A DNA stretch of 64,000 bases from Zea mays. Its lineage: Eukaryota; Streptophyta; Magnoliopsida; Poales; Poaceae. Shown here one piece after another: positions 48,547-59,500 of this stretch. The notes under the pieces are model-generated. The model was not told where the DNA came from. It made no database searches and worked only from the letters and a program-made list of their open reading frames with translations. Position numbers and translations under genes: made by a program. The first letter of the stretch is position 1. Each line of letters opens with the position of its first letter. The DNA lies in NCBI RefSeq assembly GCF_902167145.1, contig NC_050097.1:111075982-111139981 (forward strand), read 5' to 3'.

Positions 48547-49341
48547 AACCAAGTACACGTAAGACATGCTAAAGAAGTTTGGCATGGAAAAGGTGAAGCC
48601 CACCAAGACCCCAATGGCTTCAAACGGGCATCTCGACCTAAATGAAGAAGGAAAATCACTAGATCAAAAACTTTATAGATCCATGATAGGCTCTCTACTG
48701 TATTTATGTGCATCTAGACTAGATATTATGCTTAGTGTGTGCATGTGTGCTCGCTTTCAAGCTAACCCGAAAGAGTGCCACTTAGTGGCTGTTAAGAGAA
48801 TCTTAAGATATTTAGTTCACACCCAAAACCTAGGGCTTTGGTATCCTAAAGGCTCATTTTTCGACTTATTTGGCTTTTCTAATTTAGATTATGCCGGTTG
48901 CAAAGTAGATCGAAAAAGCACCTCGGGGACTTGCCAATTCCTTAGGCGGTCCCTTGTGTCATGGAGTTCAAAGAAACAAAATTGTGTTGCACTTTCCACT
49001 GCCGAAGCTGAATACATAACTACTGGTGCATGTTGTGCCCAGTTGCCTGGATGAAGCAAACCTTGAGGGAATTTGGTTGTGAGTTTAATAGGATTTCATT
49101 AGTTTGCGACAATGAGCGTGCAATGAAACTAGCAAACAATCATGTGCAACACTTTAAAACCAAACATATTGATATTAGACACCATTTTTTGAGGGACCAT
49201 GAAGAAAAAGGATATATCGAATTATACCATGTAAACACCAAAAATCAACTAGCCGATATCTTCACAAAACCCCTCGATGAGACTAGGTTTTGTTTTCTTA
49301 GGAGTGAACCAAATATTTTGGACTCTCGTAACATATCTTGA
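48547..49341 (+). pseudogene. pol: S1 pol 3' end: Copia RT tail and RNase H (Sirevirus-like)
   Basis: Begins abruptly against the S2 LTR in the RT tail (DMLKKFGMEKVKPTKTPM, then the SLLYLCASRLDIMLSV region). Copia RNase H follows: LDYAGCKVDRKSTSGTCQFL, SWSSKKQNCVALSTAEAEY, and, after a one-base loss near 49050 (frame change), WMKQTLREFGCEF, VCDNERAMKLANN, KTKHIDIRHHFLRDH and NQLADIFTKPLDE. The TGA is at 49339-49341. A TAA near 48560 also breaks the front. The 5' part of S1 pol is not in the window, having been separated by the S2 insertion. Confidence 0.92.
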
Positions 49342-50279
49342 AAGTTGGCACACAAAATTGGTTGAATTGTCTAAATGTTTGTGTGAATTTTAAAACTTTC
49401 AAAAACATATGTTTTCAATCATATATGTCTATATTAGGTTGAGAATGGCAATATATTAGCCATATAAAAATTCTCAACCCTCTTAAAAGTTCAACTGGTG
49501 AAGACCAACTGAACTTTCTCAGCTCAAGTGGTCTTTTCCAGTTTTCACTAGTCAAGAGCGGTTGAATCGGTTTGCCAGGGCGGTTGAACCGGTCCTAGTC
49601 AAACGAACAAATCTGACCGTTCTGACCAGCTAACTGTTCTAATGCGGTGACATCTGATCGGTTAGACTGCGCTGACTGTCAGTCGGTCAGTCTGGCAGAC
49701 ACCGGTTGAACCGGTATTGGGAATCGGTTGAACCGGTTTTCTGCAGCCTGTTCTAGGCCTTTTTGACCGTGACCCCCTTCTTCCTCTTCACTTCATCCCA
49801 CATTGACAGCAACCCAGCCTTCAGTTTGAGCGCAGAACCTCTCCCACCTCAAATTTTTCAACTCCAGATCCCCGCAAATCCATCTATTCAAACTCGTTCA
49901 AACTTTGAGGGATTGTTCCTCAAGGGTTTCTCCTCCATTCTCCAAAATCTTGTGCAAGTTCTTCCGGTGGATATTCAGATCGAGGTATTTCCTTGTTTTT
50001 CATTATTTTTCCCCGATCTACGATTCTAGCCATCAATTTGTAAATCCATTCGAGGTGTATGCTAAACTATACATATTGAACATTCCCTTCAAAAGTTTAC
50101 CCTTGTTCTTCACATTTGTTGTGGTATAGTGTGTAGGGTGTTCATGGCCAGTTGAATTGTTTATATGAATAGATGAACTGCTCGTACCACACACCCTCTC
50201 CTAGCATTTGTTATCTCCTTCCTTGCATGAAACCATCTCAGTTTATCCATTCCTTTCTTCAATATGGTTTGACGTAGGA
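49342..50279 (+). other. S1 region between pol and the 3' ORF
   Basis: Non-coding. 49490-49750 holds a cluster of GGTTGAACCGG-type palindromic words like those in the S2 LTR. 49760-49985 looks like an untranslated leader ending ATCGAG/GTATTT (donor-like), and a TTGACGTAG acceptor-like site lies at 50271-50279, just before the 3' ORF. An intron of about 290 bp is therefore plausible but unproven. Confidence 0.45.
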
Positions 50280-51358
50280 ATCCCTCGGTGGTGGAGTTCA
50301 GCAGTGATGAGGATGAGATTTAGGAGGAATCTCCCGTTCCTTACCCCATGCCTCGTCGTTCCCTCTCCAAGAGGGGCTGAGGCTCTAGGAGGATTGAGGG
50401 GGAGGGGCCCTCCATGCCCTCTCAGCCCCATCGTGGGGGAGGCAAAAGGTGGCCTCCTCTCGCTCTCGCTGTAGCGGATCTTCGGCAGGGAACTTTACCT
50501 GTTAGGAAGAAGACGTCGCTCAAGACGATGATGTTGAGCCGCCTCCATCTGATGCCCCTTATGTCGGGGGCCTCAGCATGCATCAGGCCACAGTGTCTCG
50601 GGGCCCTCAAGACACTATGGCTGACATCTCTTTGAAGGGAGTGGACTCCCTTTAGAAAATCAAGTTTACCAATCCTACCATCTTCCACAGACACCCTAGA
50701 GTCCATGACCCAAGGTCCTGGAATCTTTTTCAAGCCGACATTTATAACTCTGTCATCATCACAAAGAAGCACCCAGTTGTCCATCACATAGTGATTGACT
50801 ATGAAAGTTGTGAGAGGATGCATGATGATAACATGACTTAGGCTCTCAAGATATGTGAGAGTAAGGGGCTAAAGAACATCATGACTTTAGAATACCCCTA
50901 GAACGATGAGGTAGTGGCTCAGTTCTATGCCACTCTCTGGATAAAGAAGGTCGATGAAGAGGATGATGGGTATGACTACCCAGTCATGTACTTCTACATC
51001 AGGGAGTGTGGCACAAGGTTAGCTACTGTCGTTTCGCTCACATCCTGGGTTTCTCGAATGAAGATATCAGAGGCAGTAATCTTAAAGTCCATGACATTAT
51101 ATTGCTTTGGCGGGAAGAACAAGAAATTGTTCACATTTCCAAAGAAATGGAGTTTTGGGTGACCTCCAACATGCATGGGTACTATCGGTACCTTAATTCA
51201 CTTTCTAGGATGACTGTTCTTCCCAAGGGAGGAAGTCAAATGAACGTCCTTGGGGAGAGTCATGTTCTCCTTCTTCTCCTTACTCCCAATAGCACTTCCC
51301 GCCTAAATGTGTTTGACATGATCTGGGAAGAAATTATTTGGGCATCTTGGTCTCATCT
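50280..51358 (+). pseudogene. S1 3' ORF, first part (extra ORF downstream of Copia pol)
   Basis: After the acceptor-like site a frame opens with SSDEDE-type acidic and then Arg/Ser-rich sequence (MPRRSLSKRG). A degenerate globular part follows (NPTIFHRHPRVHDPRSWNLF; VVAQFYATLWIKKVDEEDDG; SYCRFAHILGFSNEDIRGSN) spread over more than one frame with several stops. It resembles the plant 'putative transposon protein' domain found in the env-like position of some Sireviruses. I cannot confirm the family without a profile search. It is cut at 51358 by E2 (TSD CATCT) and continues at 62493. Confidence 0.6.
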
Positions 51359-51833
51359 TGTTGGAACTTGCTCTCAGCAACAAGGAGGCCAACAAGGGTG
51401 AACAGTGATGACAACAGGGTTACGTGCTCGGGGGCAATAGCTCTGTTAATCTAGCCTCTCACGGGCACTGTGCGGGGGTATTTATAGGTATCTGAGTGCC
51501 CAGCGCCTTGTGTTAAGGACGCATGTGTCCTCAGACACCTAGTTTATCCCCAGAATATTCCCATAAAGCAGGGTTACAAGCTGTAATTACAAGTATGCCT
51601 TTACAAATTAGGCCCGTAACACAAAGGCGGCCACGCAGGGCCCGTTACAATGGGCCAGATCACACGTGGGCCTCAGGACTGAACAAGGCCGCGTCGTGGG
51701 AAGGCGTCGCCGCAGGCCTTCGTCAAGGCGCTGAATCGAGCGAAGGGTGTCCCTGCCCGCTTTGTCTCTGTCAGACCAGCGACTGCGGCGGAGGCCTCGA
51801 GCGAAGGGTGGCGTCTTTGCCTTCGCCCCAACA
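51359..51833 (-). repeat. E2 3' LTR and adjacent PPT
   Basis: 475 bp. The PPT is at 51834-51851 (minus strand CTCGGAGGGCAAA just before the LTR). The TATA box of the LTR is visible as TATTTATA near 51479-51486. Confidence 0.96.
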
Positions 51834-52034
51834 TTTGCCCTCCGAGGGACCAGTTCGACAAAGTCACCTGGTGCCGAAGACGTCGCTAGATGGCGGAGAC
51901 GCTGCCCTCGCTCGAAGTGGTTCCGCGGGGGTTTTTGATGTGACCGTTGATGGACGGCGTACTGTTGGATTGCGGGTTTCCCGAAGCGTCGCGCCCTGTC
52001 GGATTGCGGGTTTCCCGAAGAGCCGCGCCCTGTC

Positions 52035-52041
52035 TATAAAA
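52035..52041 (+). promoter_or_regulatory. TATA box for the E2 opposite-strand gene
   Basis: TATAAAA followed by a GGGGGCGGGG run, 162 bp upstream of the ATG at 52203 and about 200 bp inside the 3' LTR boundary. Confidence 0.68.
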
Positions 52042-52202
52042 GGGGGCGGGGGTCGGCGCTGTTTGAACTTTGCCTTCCGCGCTCCGTAGAAACCCTAGCC
52101 GCCCGCCGTCTTGCTGTTCCTCTTCTTCCGCTGCTCCTTTTGCTCGCCGGAGTTCTGGCTCGAGTAAAGCAGACCGCCCGCCGCCGCCGACGGTACGTAG
52201 CA

Positions 52203-55200
52203 ATGTCGTCCTCTTCTTCTTCCGCCAACACCATGCCGTCGGCCGCCGCCTCGTCTGAGGAGACGTTGAGTAACGTGATGGTGGAGGAGTTGCGCGCCGG
52301 CGACTCTGTTGATTTTGGTGTGTCACGGATGACGTCAGCCCGCGTTGAAGATATGCAGCGGTTGGGCTATTTTGGCGGCGGAGTTGCTCGTGCTCCGGGG
52401 ACAGAGGAAGTCCCCGAGCCGGAGGGTGAGTTGGTCGTTTTCGAGGCGTTCTTCGCCGCCGGTCTCCGCTTACCTGCGCACCGGTTTGTTGGCGAAGTCC
52501 TGCGTAGATTCAACGTTCAAATACATCAGCTGACACCGAATGCCATGGTGGCGCTGGCGAAGTATGTCTGGGCGACGACTTCGTACGGCGGACAGCCGTC
52601 GGTTGAAGTTTTTGCGAAGAATTATTGTTTGCATTGGCAGAAGAGGATGGTTGGGGACGGAGTTGCCCAGTTCGGGTCATGCACATTCACGCCGAAGACC
52701 GGCAAGACCACAATGCCAGTAGTGGAGTTGTTTCCGTGCGCCCGCAACAAGTGGGGCAATTGGAATGAATTTTGGTTTTACGTTGCTGAGGGTACTGTCG
52801 AAGACCATGAGGGGCTCCCCGTGTCTGAGATGTGCTCTCATTATTACTCTGCGTATCCGCCTTTTGAAGTGGCAGAAGAGGATGCAGACGAAGGGGCCCT
52901 TCGGTGCGCCGCCGGTCATAGCAGTGGACGTGATTTAGTTGAAGAGTTCGTGGCGTACGGGGTCTGGCCCTTGGCGCACGGCTGGGCGCTGGGCGAAGTG
53001 TGCCCTCGCCAGATGCCTTTTCACGGAGGAAGGGTGGTGCGAAGTCTTGCCTTCACACTGAATTTGCGAAACCGTGACCCGGCCGCCTTTGTGCGTGATG
53101 CGGAGGACTTGGCGGTGCGGCTCGTGGGACGTTACGTGCCGAGGACGGAAGGCCAGCGCAGCTTTGATATCCGCGGGTCAAATGACCGTTTGAACAGGGT
53201 CTTCGAATTAAATCAACTGCCGTACGACGGCTACCCTGGTCAAGACGAAGCGGACCGCCGTGGGAAGAAACCGGCGGTGGAGACTGGAGGCGACCCTGCG
53301 CTGGTGGGCGTCCCCTCCTCAAAAAAGAGAAAACTAGGTACTGCGATGGGAAGACTTGGGGTGTCTGATAGTTTTGCTAGAGAGTTAATGAGGACGTGTG
53401 CGGCCCCGGGGGAAAGGATGTCTTCGCCCGAGCTCCGGGAGTCTTCGGCTCGGATGCTGAGGGTTACCGGGGGTTGTTGGCCTAGAAATGTTCCTATCCC
53501 CTGCGCGGCTGAGGAGGACTGTTTTACATCTCGTATGGTTCATCAGTGGAGAGTTTTTCCTTACGGGCGAAATATCGGTGCTGTTGTGTGGGCAGTGATG
53601 GACACGGATCGCCAAGGGGCGGCGCAAAAACGCCAGGCGACTGTCAGGATTCACGAAGCTCGGCCGAAAAGGCAGCGGGGAACTGCGAAGGCTGCGGCCT
53701 CCGCTGGAGGCAGGCCGCCGCTGGCGGCGAAGGCGGGCGCCTCTGCACCTAGCAAGGCGCCGGAGGCAACGGCGGGCGCCGGGGGCTCCAAACTGACGAA
53801 GGTGGTGCCGCTGGCCAGCGGAGTGGCGGAGGCTTCGAAGGCGGCCCGAACGTTGCCGCCGCCGGGCAAACGCGCCGGCTGAAGGGAGTGACGGAGGCGC
53901 TGAGTCAGGCGACGGAGGCGCTGAGTCAGGTCCGCTGAGCTATGTCGTCTTCGCCCCACCCCCCCCCCCCCTTTTTTTTAGGCCGCGGCCTTACGTGTGC
54001 TCTGCAGGTGGCTGACTTCACCAGCCGTACTGCGTCGGGGGCCCTTACGGCAGCGTTGTCTGCCGAAGTCGAGAGACTTCGGACGCAACATGCTGATGCT
54101 GTCCGTGAAAAATCGGCCTCCGACAGCAAGTGCCGTAAATTGGCGGACAGGGTGGCCGCCCTGGAGAAGGAGAAGGCTGACCTCCGGCGCCAGCTGGCGG
54201 GGGAGAGGAGGGAGGCCAACGAAGCCATCACCAAAGAGCAGGCTGCACAGGCGGAGGCCAGGCTGGCGCGGGCGGAAGGCAATATTGCCAAGGAGCTCGT
54301 CGGACAGCTGCAGGAGCGGCTTACTGCCCTGGAGAGCCGCGCGAAGGGGGCCGAGGCCGCGATGCGAGCGGAGGCCGAACGGACGCGCACGCAGCTTATG
54401 GCTGCATATCGCGAGCTGGGTGCGCGGACCGGTGACTTCGAGGTGCCGGAGCGAGAGGCCGGGCTTCGCTGTTTGGAATGGGTGCAGGAGGAGCTGCAGG
54501 AGCTCCCCACTGTCTTGGAGGGGTTAATGTCGTTCACCTCCCTGGTCACCTGCGAGGGGGCGATGAACGCACTCTCTCGCGAAGGGTGCCGGCACTTTGA
54601 GGCCCTCGACCAGGCAGATGAAGATTTTGGGCAGGATATCTATAAGGTCGAAGACCCTGTGGTAAAGGAATCCGCCGGGGCCCTCTATGACCGGATGTGG
54701 GGTCTGTACGGTCGTGAGGTGGTCAGGGAGCGGGCCGAAGCTGCGAGGGCTCAGGTAACGTTGTCGTTTGTTCGGCGTTTTCTGGATGTGGTCTGTGCGT
54801 GTGTTTGCTGAATTTTTGTATGTTTTTGTCTTAGGCGGAGCGTGGCAAGCGGGTGGACGACTTCGGGGCACTGAACAGCGCGCTGCCTGACCCGGAGCCG
54901 ACCCCTGCGGAGGCCGCGACTGGAGTCGCCCTGGAAACAACCCCGTAGACCGCGGAAGACGCGCCAGGCGCCCCCACGTCTGCTGCGGCCGGCGAAGACC
55001 TGCCCCCAAAGGTGGCCGAAGGCGCGCCCGATGCCCCCGCAGCCGCTGTGCCGAGTGCTGAAGATCCTGCGGCGGTGGCGGCGGAAGCAGCGGCGGAGCC
55101 AACGGCGGAGGCTTCCGCAGCGGCAGGGCCCTCGCAGGTGGCGTAGTGGGTGTTTAGGGTTGGGGGATTTTTGGATGTTGTACTGAATTTTGGTTGCTGC

Positions 55201-55675
55201 GCAGGTTCAAGATTTTGGGCCTGTGCACGCAACCACTACTACTGAGTTTTTGGCGGTTTCGACCGCGAAAGGTGGGAATGAATATGGTGGGTCTGTATCT
55301 GAGTTTTTTGATTTTACTGACTTTGGGAGCTCGGTTGAGTGGACTGAGGAGTCGTCGGAGGAGGACTTGGATTATTTTGCGGCCTTGGATGTGGCTGCGG
55401 CGGAGGCTTCGCCACACGCCGCGGACGCGCCAGACGTGCCAGGTCCTAGCACCGGGCGCCGACGACGAAGGGCGGTTGCAAAGCGTAGGGTTAGTACGGA
55501 GGAAGGGGCTCGGCTTCGCGTGAGTAGGGCTGGTCGGCAGGAGCTGTTGTCTTTGCCGGCCGCCGTGGGTACAGGGGAAGGGGAACTGCGAAGTCTTTTT
55601 GCGGGTGAAGAGCTTAGGATAATGTTATTCAATTATAGGGAGATGGGAATTATTCCTAAGGTTGAGCCGATGTAG
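52203..55675 (+). pseudogene. E2 opposite-strand gene (aORF), internal deletion and one nonsense codon
   Basis: ATG 52203 opens a 559-codon frame to a TGA at 53880-53882. Its N-terminal domain is intact (VFEAFFAAGLRLPAHRFVGE; YVWATTSYGGQPSVEVF; NRVFELNQLPYDGYPGQD). Compared with E1, about 290 bp spanning the end of exon 1, intron 1 and the start of exon 2 are missing, and the fusion shifts the frame. The remaining exon 2 ends at 53929 (CAG/GTCCGC). Exon 3 is 54008-54754 (coiled coil, then the conserved REGCRHF and GREVVRER domain), exon 4 54835-55137 with TAG at 54946-54948, and exon 5 55205-55675. Exons 3 and 5 have exactly the E1 lengths (747 and 471 nt). A C-rich/T-rich tract lies at about 53947-53980. 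Confidence 0.83.
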
Positions 55676-55879
55676 AGCGTGGTGCCCTCGCTTGTATATG
55701 TGTAAGGGCTTGTAAGATGAAGTTGTGTGCCCTCGCGTGCCTGTGCCTGCGAGGGCGCTGTGTACTTTGTCTGGTATGGTTGGTTATGCTGTGCTGGTGT
55801 GATTATAGTCGGTCTTGGCGCGGATGGTTTGATGCTGTCGTTTCTGCTTTTGTTGTACTAGTTCGGCTGCGCCCTTAGG

Positions 55880-56300
55880 CGGCTTCTGCGCGGAGTCTTT
55901 GCGATAGACTTCGGGCTTTTTCGCACTTGTTGTGCTAGTCCGGCTGCACCCTTAGGCGACTTCTGCGCGGATAGTCTTCGCGATAGACTTCGGATTTTTT
56001 CGCACTTGTTGTGCTTAGTCCGGCTGCACCCTTGGGCGACTTCTGCGCGGATAGTCTTCGCGATAGACATCGGATTTTTTCGCACTTGTTGTGCTTAGTC
56101 CGGCTGCACCCTTGGGCGACTTCTGCGCGGATAGTCTTCGCGATAGACGTCGGATTTTTTCGCACTTGTTGTGCTTAGTCCGGCTGCACCCTTGGGCGAC
56201 TTCTGCGCGGATAGTCTTCGCGATAGACGTCGGATTTTTTTCGCACTTGTTGTGCTTAGTCCCGCTGCACCCTTGGGCGACTTCTGCGCGGATTTGTCGC
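55880..56300 (-). repeat. E2 tandem array, about 5.5 copies of the 80-bp unit
   Basis: Units with GACTTCTGCGCGGATAGTCT and GGATTTTTTCGCACTTGTTG recur near 55885 (degenerate), 55956, 56035, 56115, 56195 and 56277. Same unit as in E1 but fewer copies. Confidence 0.92.
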
Positions 56301-56525
56301 ACGCGAGGGTGGCTAGCGCTTAGCCTCACGGTGACTTCGAATTGGTCGAATGCCGAAGACCGCTGTCGCGGTCTTTTTTCGACACATATTTTTGCGGGGG
56401 ATTTTTCTCACATATATTACATGGCTCCGCCTCGTTAAAAACCTCACCCCCCGGGAGGAAAAGAGTGCGGGCCGGTATAAGTTTGATTGCGGCGAATTAC
56501 AAGGGCGAAATCAGCCCTAAATGGG

Positions 56526-59500
56526 TCAAACAAAAAATGTGCGAAGGTTGTCGATGTTCCAGGAGTGCTCCAGGTCCTCGCCGTTTGGCGTTGTGAGCCT
56601 GTAAGCGCTGGGGGAAGCTTTTGTCTTGACTATGAAGGGGCCCTCCCACTTGGGTTCCAACTTGCCCTTGGACTCCGTCCGAGCTGTTCGGACGAGTACG
56701 AGGTCCCCCTCGCTGAACTCCCTCGGGATGACTGCGTGGTCGCGCCATGCTTTGGTCTGGGCTTGGTATTTGTTTAGGGCCTGCAGGGCGAAGACCCGGT
56801 CTCCGTCAATGAGATCTTTTGAAGTTGGCTCGTCCACGTCGGGGACGGCTGACGGAACTGTACGCGGGGACCCATGCTTTATTTCTTGCGGGGTCATTGC
56901 CTCCGATCCGTATAGAAGGCGGAAAGGAGTGAACCCGGTCGCCCTGCACTCAGTTGTGTTTAGCGCCCAGACTGCCTCCGGCAATAAATCGGTCCATCTG
57001 CCTTTTTTTCATCGAGGAGCATCTTTTTGACAGCTGTGAAGATTTTCCCATTGGCTCGCTCCACGACCCCGTTGGACTGCGGATGATAGACTGAAGCGAA
57101 GGCAAGCTTGGTGCCGATGGAGAAACAAAAATCCTTGAAATCTTGGCTGTCGAACTGCTTGCCGTTGTCAACTGTCAGCTCGGACGGTACTCCGAAGCGG
57201 CAGACAATGTTCTGCCAGAAGAATTTTTGGGCAGTCTTTGATGTGATTGTGGAAACAGCCCTCGCTTCAATCCATTTGGTGAAGTATTTGACGGCTACGA
57301 AGGCGAACTTAAGGTTCCCCTGAGCGGTGGGCAGGGGCCCGACGATGTCCAGGCCCCAGCGCTGGAGGGGCCATGTATGGGCAATCAGCTTTGTATATTG
57401 CGAGGGGTTGCCTGACCGAGGAGAGAACTTCTGGCAGGCTTCGCAGGACCTTGTGACTCGATTTGCGGCGCAGATCATTGCAGGCCAGTAAAACCCTTGT
57501 CGGATCACCTTGGCAGCCAGGGCCCTTGGCCCTGCGTGCGAGCCGCACGTGCCACTGTGGACTTCGCGTAGGATCTGCATGCCTTCGATTTCGGTGACGC
57601 ATTTAAGCATTGGCTGACTGACCCCTTTCTTGTATAATTGGCCCTCAATCAGTGCGAAGTCCCGGCTTCGATGTCTGAGGCGCTTTGCCTCACTGACGTC
57701 GGTTGGATGATAGTACCCCTGTAGGAACAGGGTTATTGGTGCCCGCCAGTCTTCGGTCATGATTAGGTTGACTATGCGGTGGCCCTCGCTATCATTAGTT
57801 ATTTGGAGCCCTTCGGGGCTCCGGACGGCTGGCGTGCCGATGGTGTGAAAGAACACGTCGGAGGGCAGGGGCCCGCCCCTTGCGGCGGCCTTGGCTAATG
57901 CATCGACCTCCTCGTTCTTGGCCCTATCCACATGCTGCAGGGTGAATCCCTTGAACTGTCTCTCGAGACTTCGGATGGCCGCGAGGTATTGCATGAGCGC
58001 GGGGTCTTTTACTGCATAGTCTTTCTCGACCTGGCCGGCAACTATCTTGGAGTCTGTCTTGATGATACATGTGGTGACTCCGAGGGCCCTTAGCTTGCGG
58101 AGGCCAAGGATAACCGCTTCATACTCTGCTATATTGTTTGTACATTTGTCGGATTCCAGAGCGAAGTTGAGGCGTGCTGCATATCTGTGTTTGACTCCGG
58201 CTGGTGAGGTGACGACTGCGTAGGCGATCTTCTCTAGCTCTGTCATGTTGCATTTGGACGGTGTCAGGACTGAGTAGTGGCGCAGTTTGCGCGAGGACAT
58301 AACAACTACGTAGGCGATCTTCTCTAGCTCTGTCATGTTGCATTTGGACGGTGTCAGGACCTCGGAGACATAGTAAACAGGGCACTGTCTGACTGCGCCC
58401 TCGACTGTCTGCTCCTGCACTAGTGCCGCGCTGACCGCGTGCGGCGAAGCCGCGACATAGAGCAATAGGGGGAGCGAAGAGTCGGGGCTTGTGAGGATGG
58501 CCAGCTCCGACAGGTACTGTTTTAGTGAGGCGAAGGCCGCTGCTTGCTCCGGTCCCCAGGCGAAGTCTTTTGCACCGCGGAGTGTTTTGAGGAAGGGGAG
58601 ACTTCGCTCGGCGGACCTGGAGATGAATCTGTTGAGAGCGGCCAATCTGCCTGTCAGACGCTGGACGTCCCTGGCGGACTGCGGAGGCGACATGTCGACG
58701 ATGGCCTGGATCTTGGTTGGGTTGGCCTCGATGCCGCGGTGTGACACCAGGTAGCCCAATATCTTGCCCTGGCGAACACCGAAGACGCACTTTTCCGGGT
58801 TTAGGCGGAGTCGTGCATCTCGCATGTTCGCGAATGTCTCGGCCAGGTCGGCGAGATGGTCCTCCTTATTCTTGCTAGCGACGACGATGTCGTCCACATA
58901 TGTAAATATATTTCTGCCGACCTGCCCTTCGAGTACAGTTTTGGTGAGTCTGGAGAAGGTGGACCCGGCATTCTTGAGACCCTCCGGCATTCTGACGAAG
59001 CAATAAGTGCCGAAGGGTGTTATAAAGCCGGTGCTAGCCTTGTCTTCCTCCTTCATGTATATCTGGTGATAGCCGGAGAAGCAGTCGAGGAGAGACATGA
59101 CCTCGCATCCTGCCGCGCTATCGACTATTTTGTCGATCCGCGGCAACGGGAAATTGTCCTTTGGGCAGGCCTTATTGAGACTGGTGAAGTCTATGCACAT
59201 TCGCCATTTACCGCTTTTTTTCTGCACCATTACAACATTGGAGAGCCACGTGGGGTAAGCCACTGGCTCAATGAATTTAGCCTCCAGGAGGCGGTGCACC
59301 TCCGCCTTGGCGGCTTCTGTTTTTTCGTCGGACATTTTGCGAAGCCTCTGTTTTTTGGGTCGCACCGAAGGGTCAATTCCCAAGCTGTGCTCAATTATGG
59401 ATCGGCTGACTCCGACCAGGTCGAGGGCGGACCAGGCGAAGACATCTTTATTCTTGGCCAGGCAGCAGAGAAGTCTCTCTTCTTCAAGTGAGGTGAGGTC

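Noticed and set aside
52203..53882. Reading the 'gypsy-type transposase' domain as evidence of a DNA transposon
   Set aside because: The name is an annotation legacy. The gene lies inside LTR retrotransposons with perfect 5-bp TSDs, no terminal inverted repeats are associated, and no DDE triad is visible.
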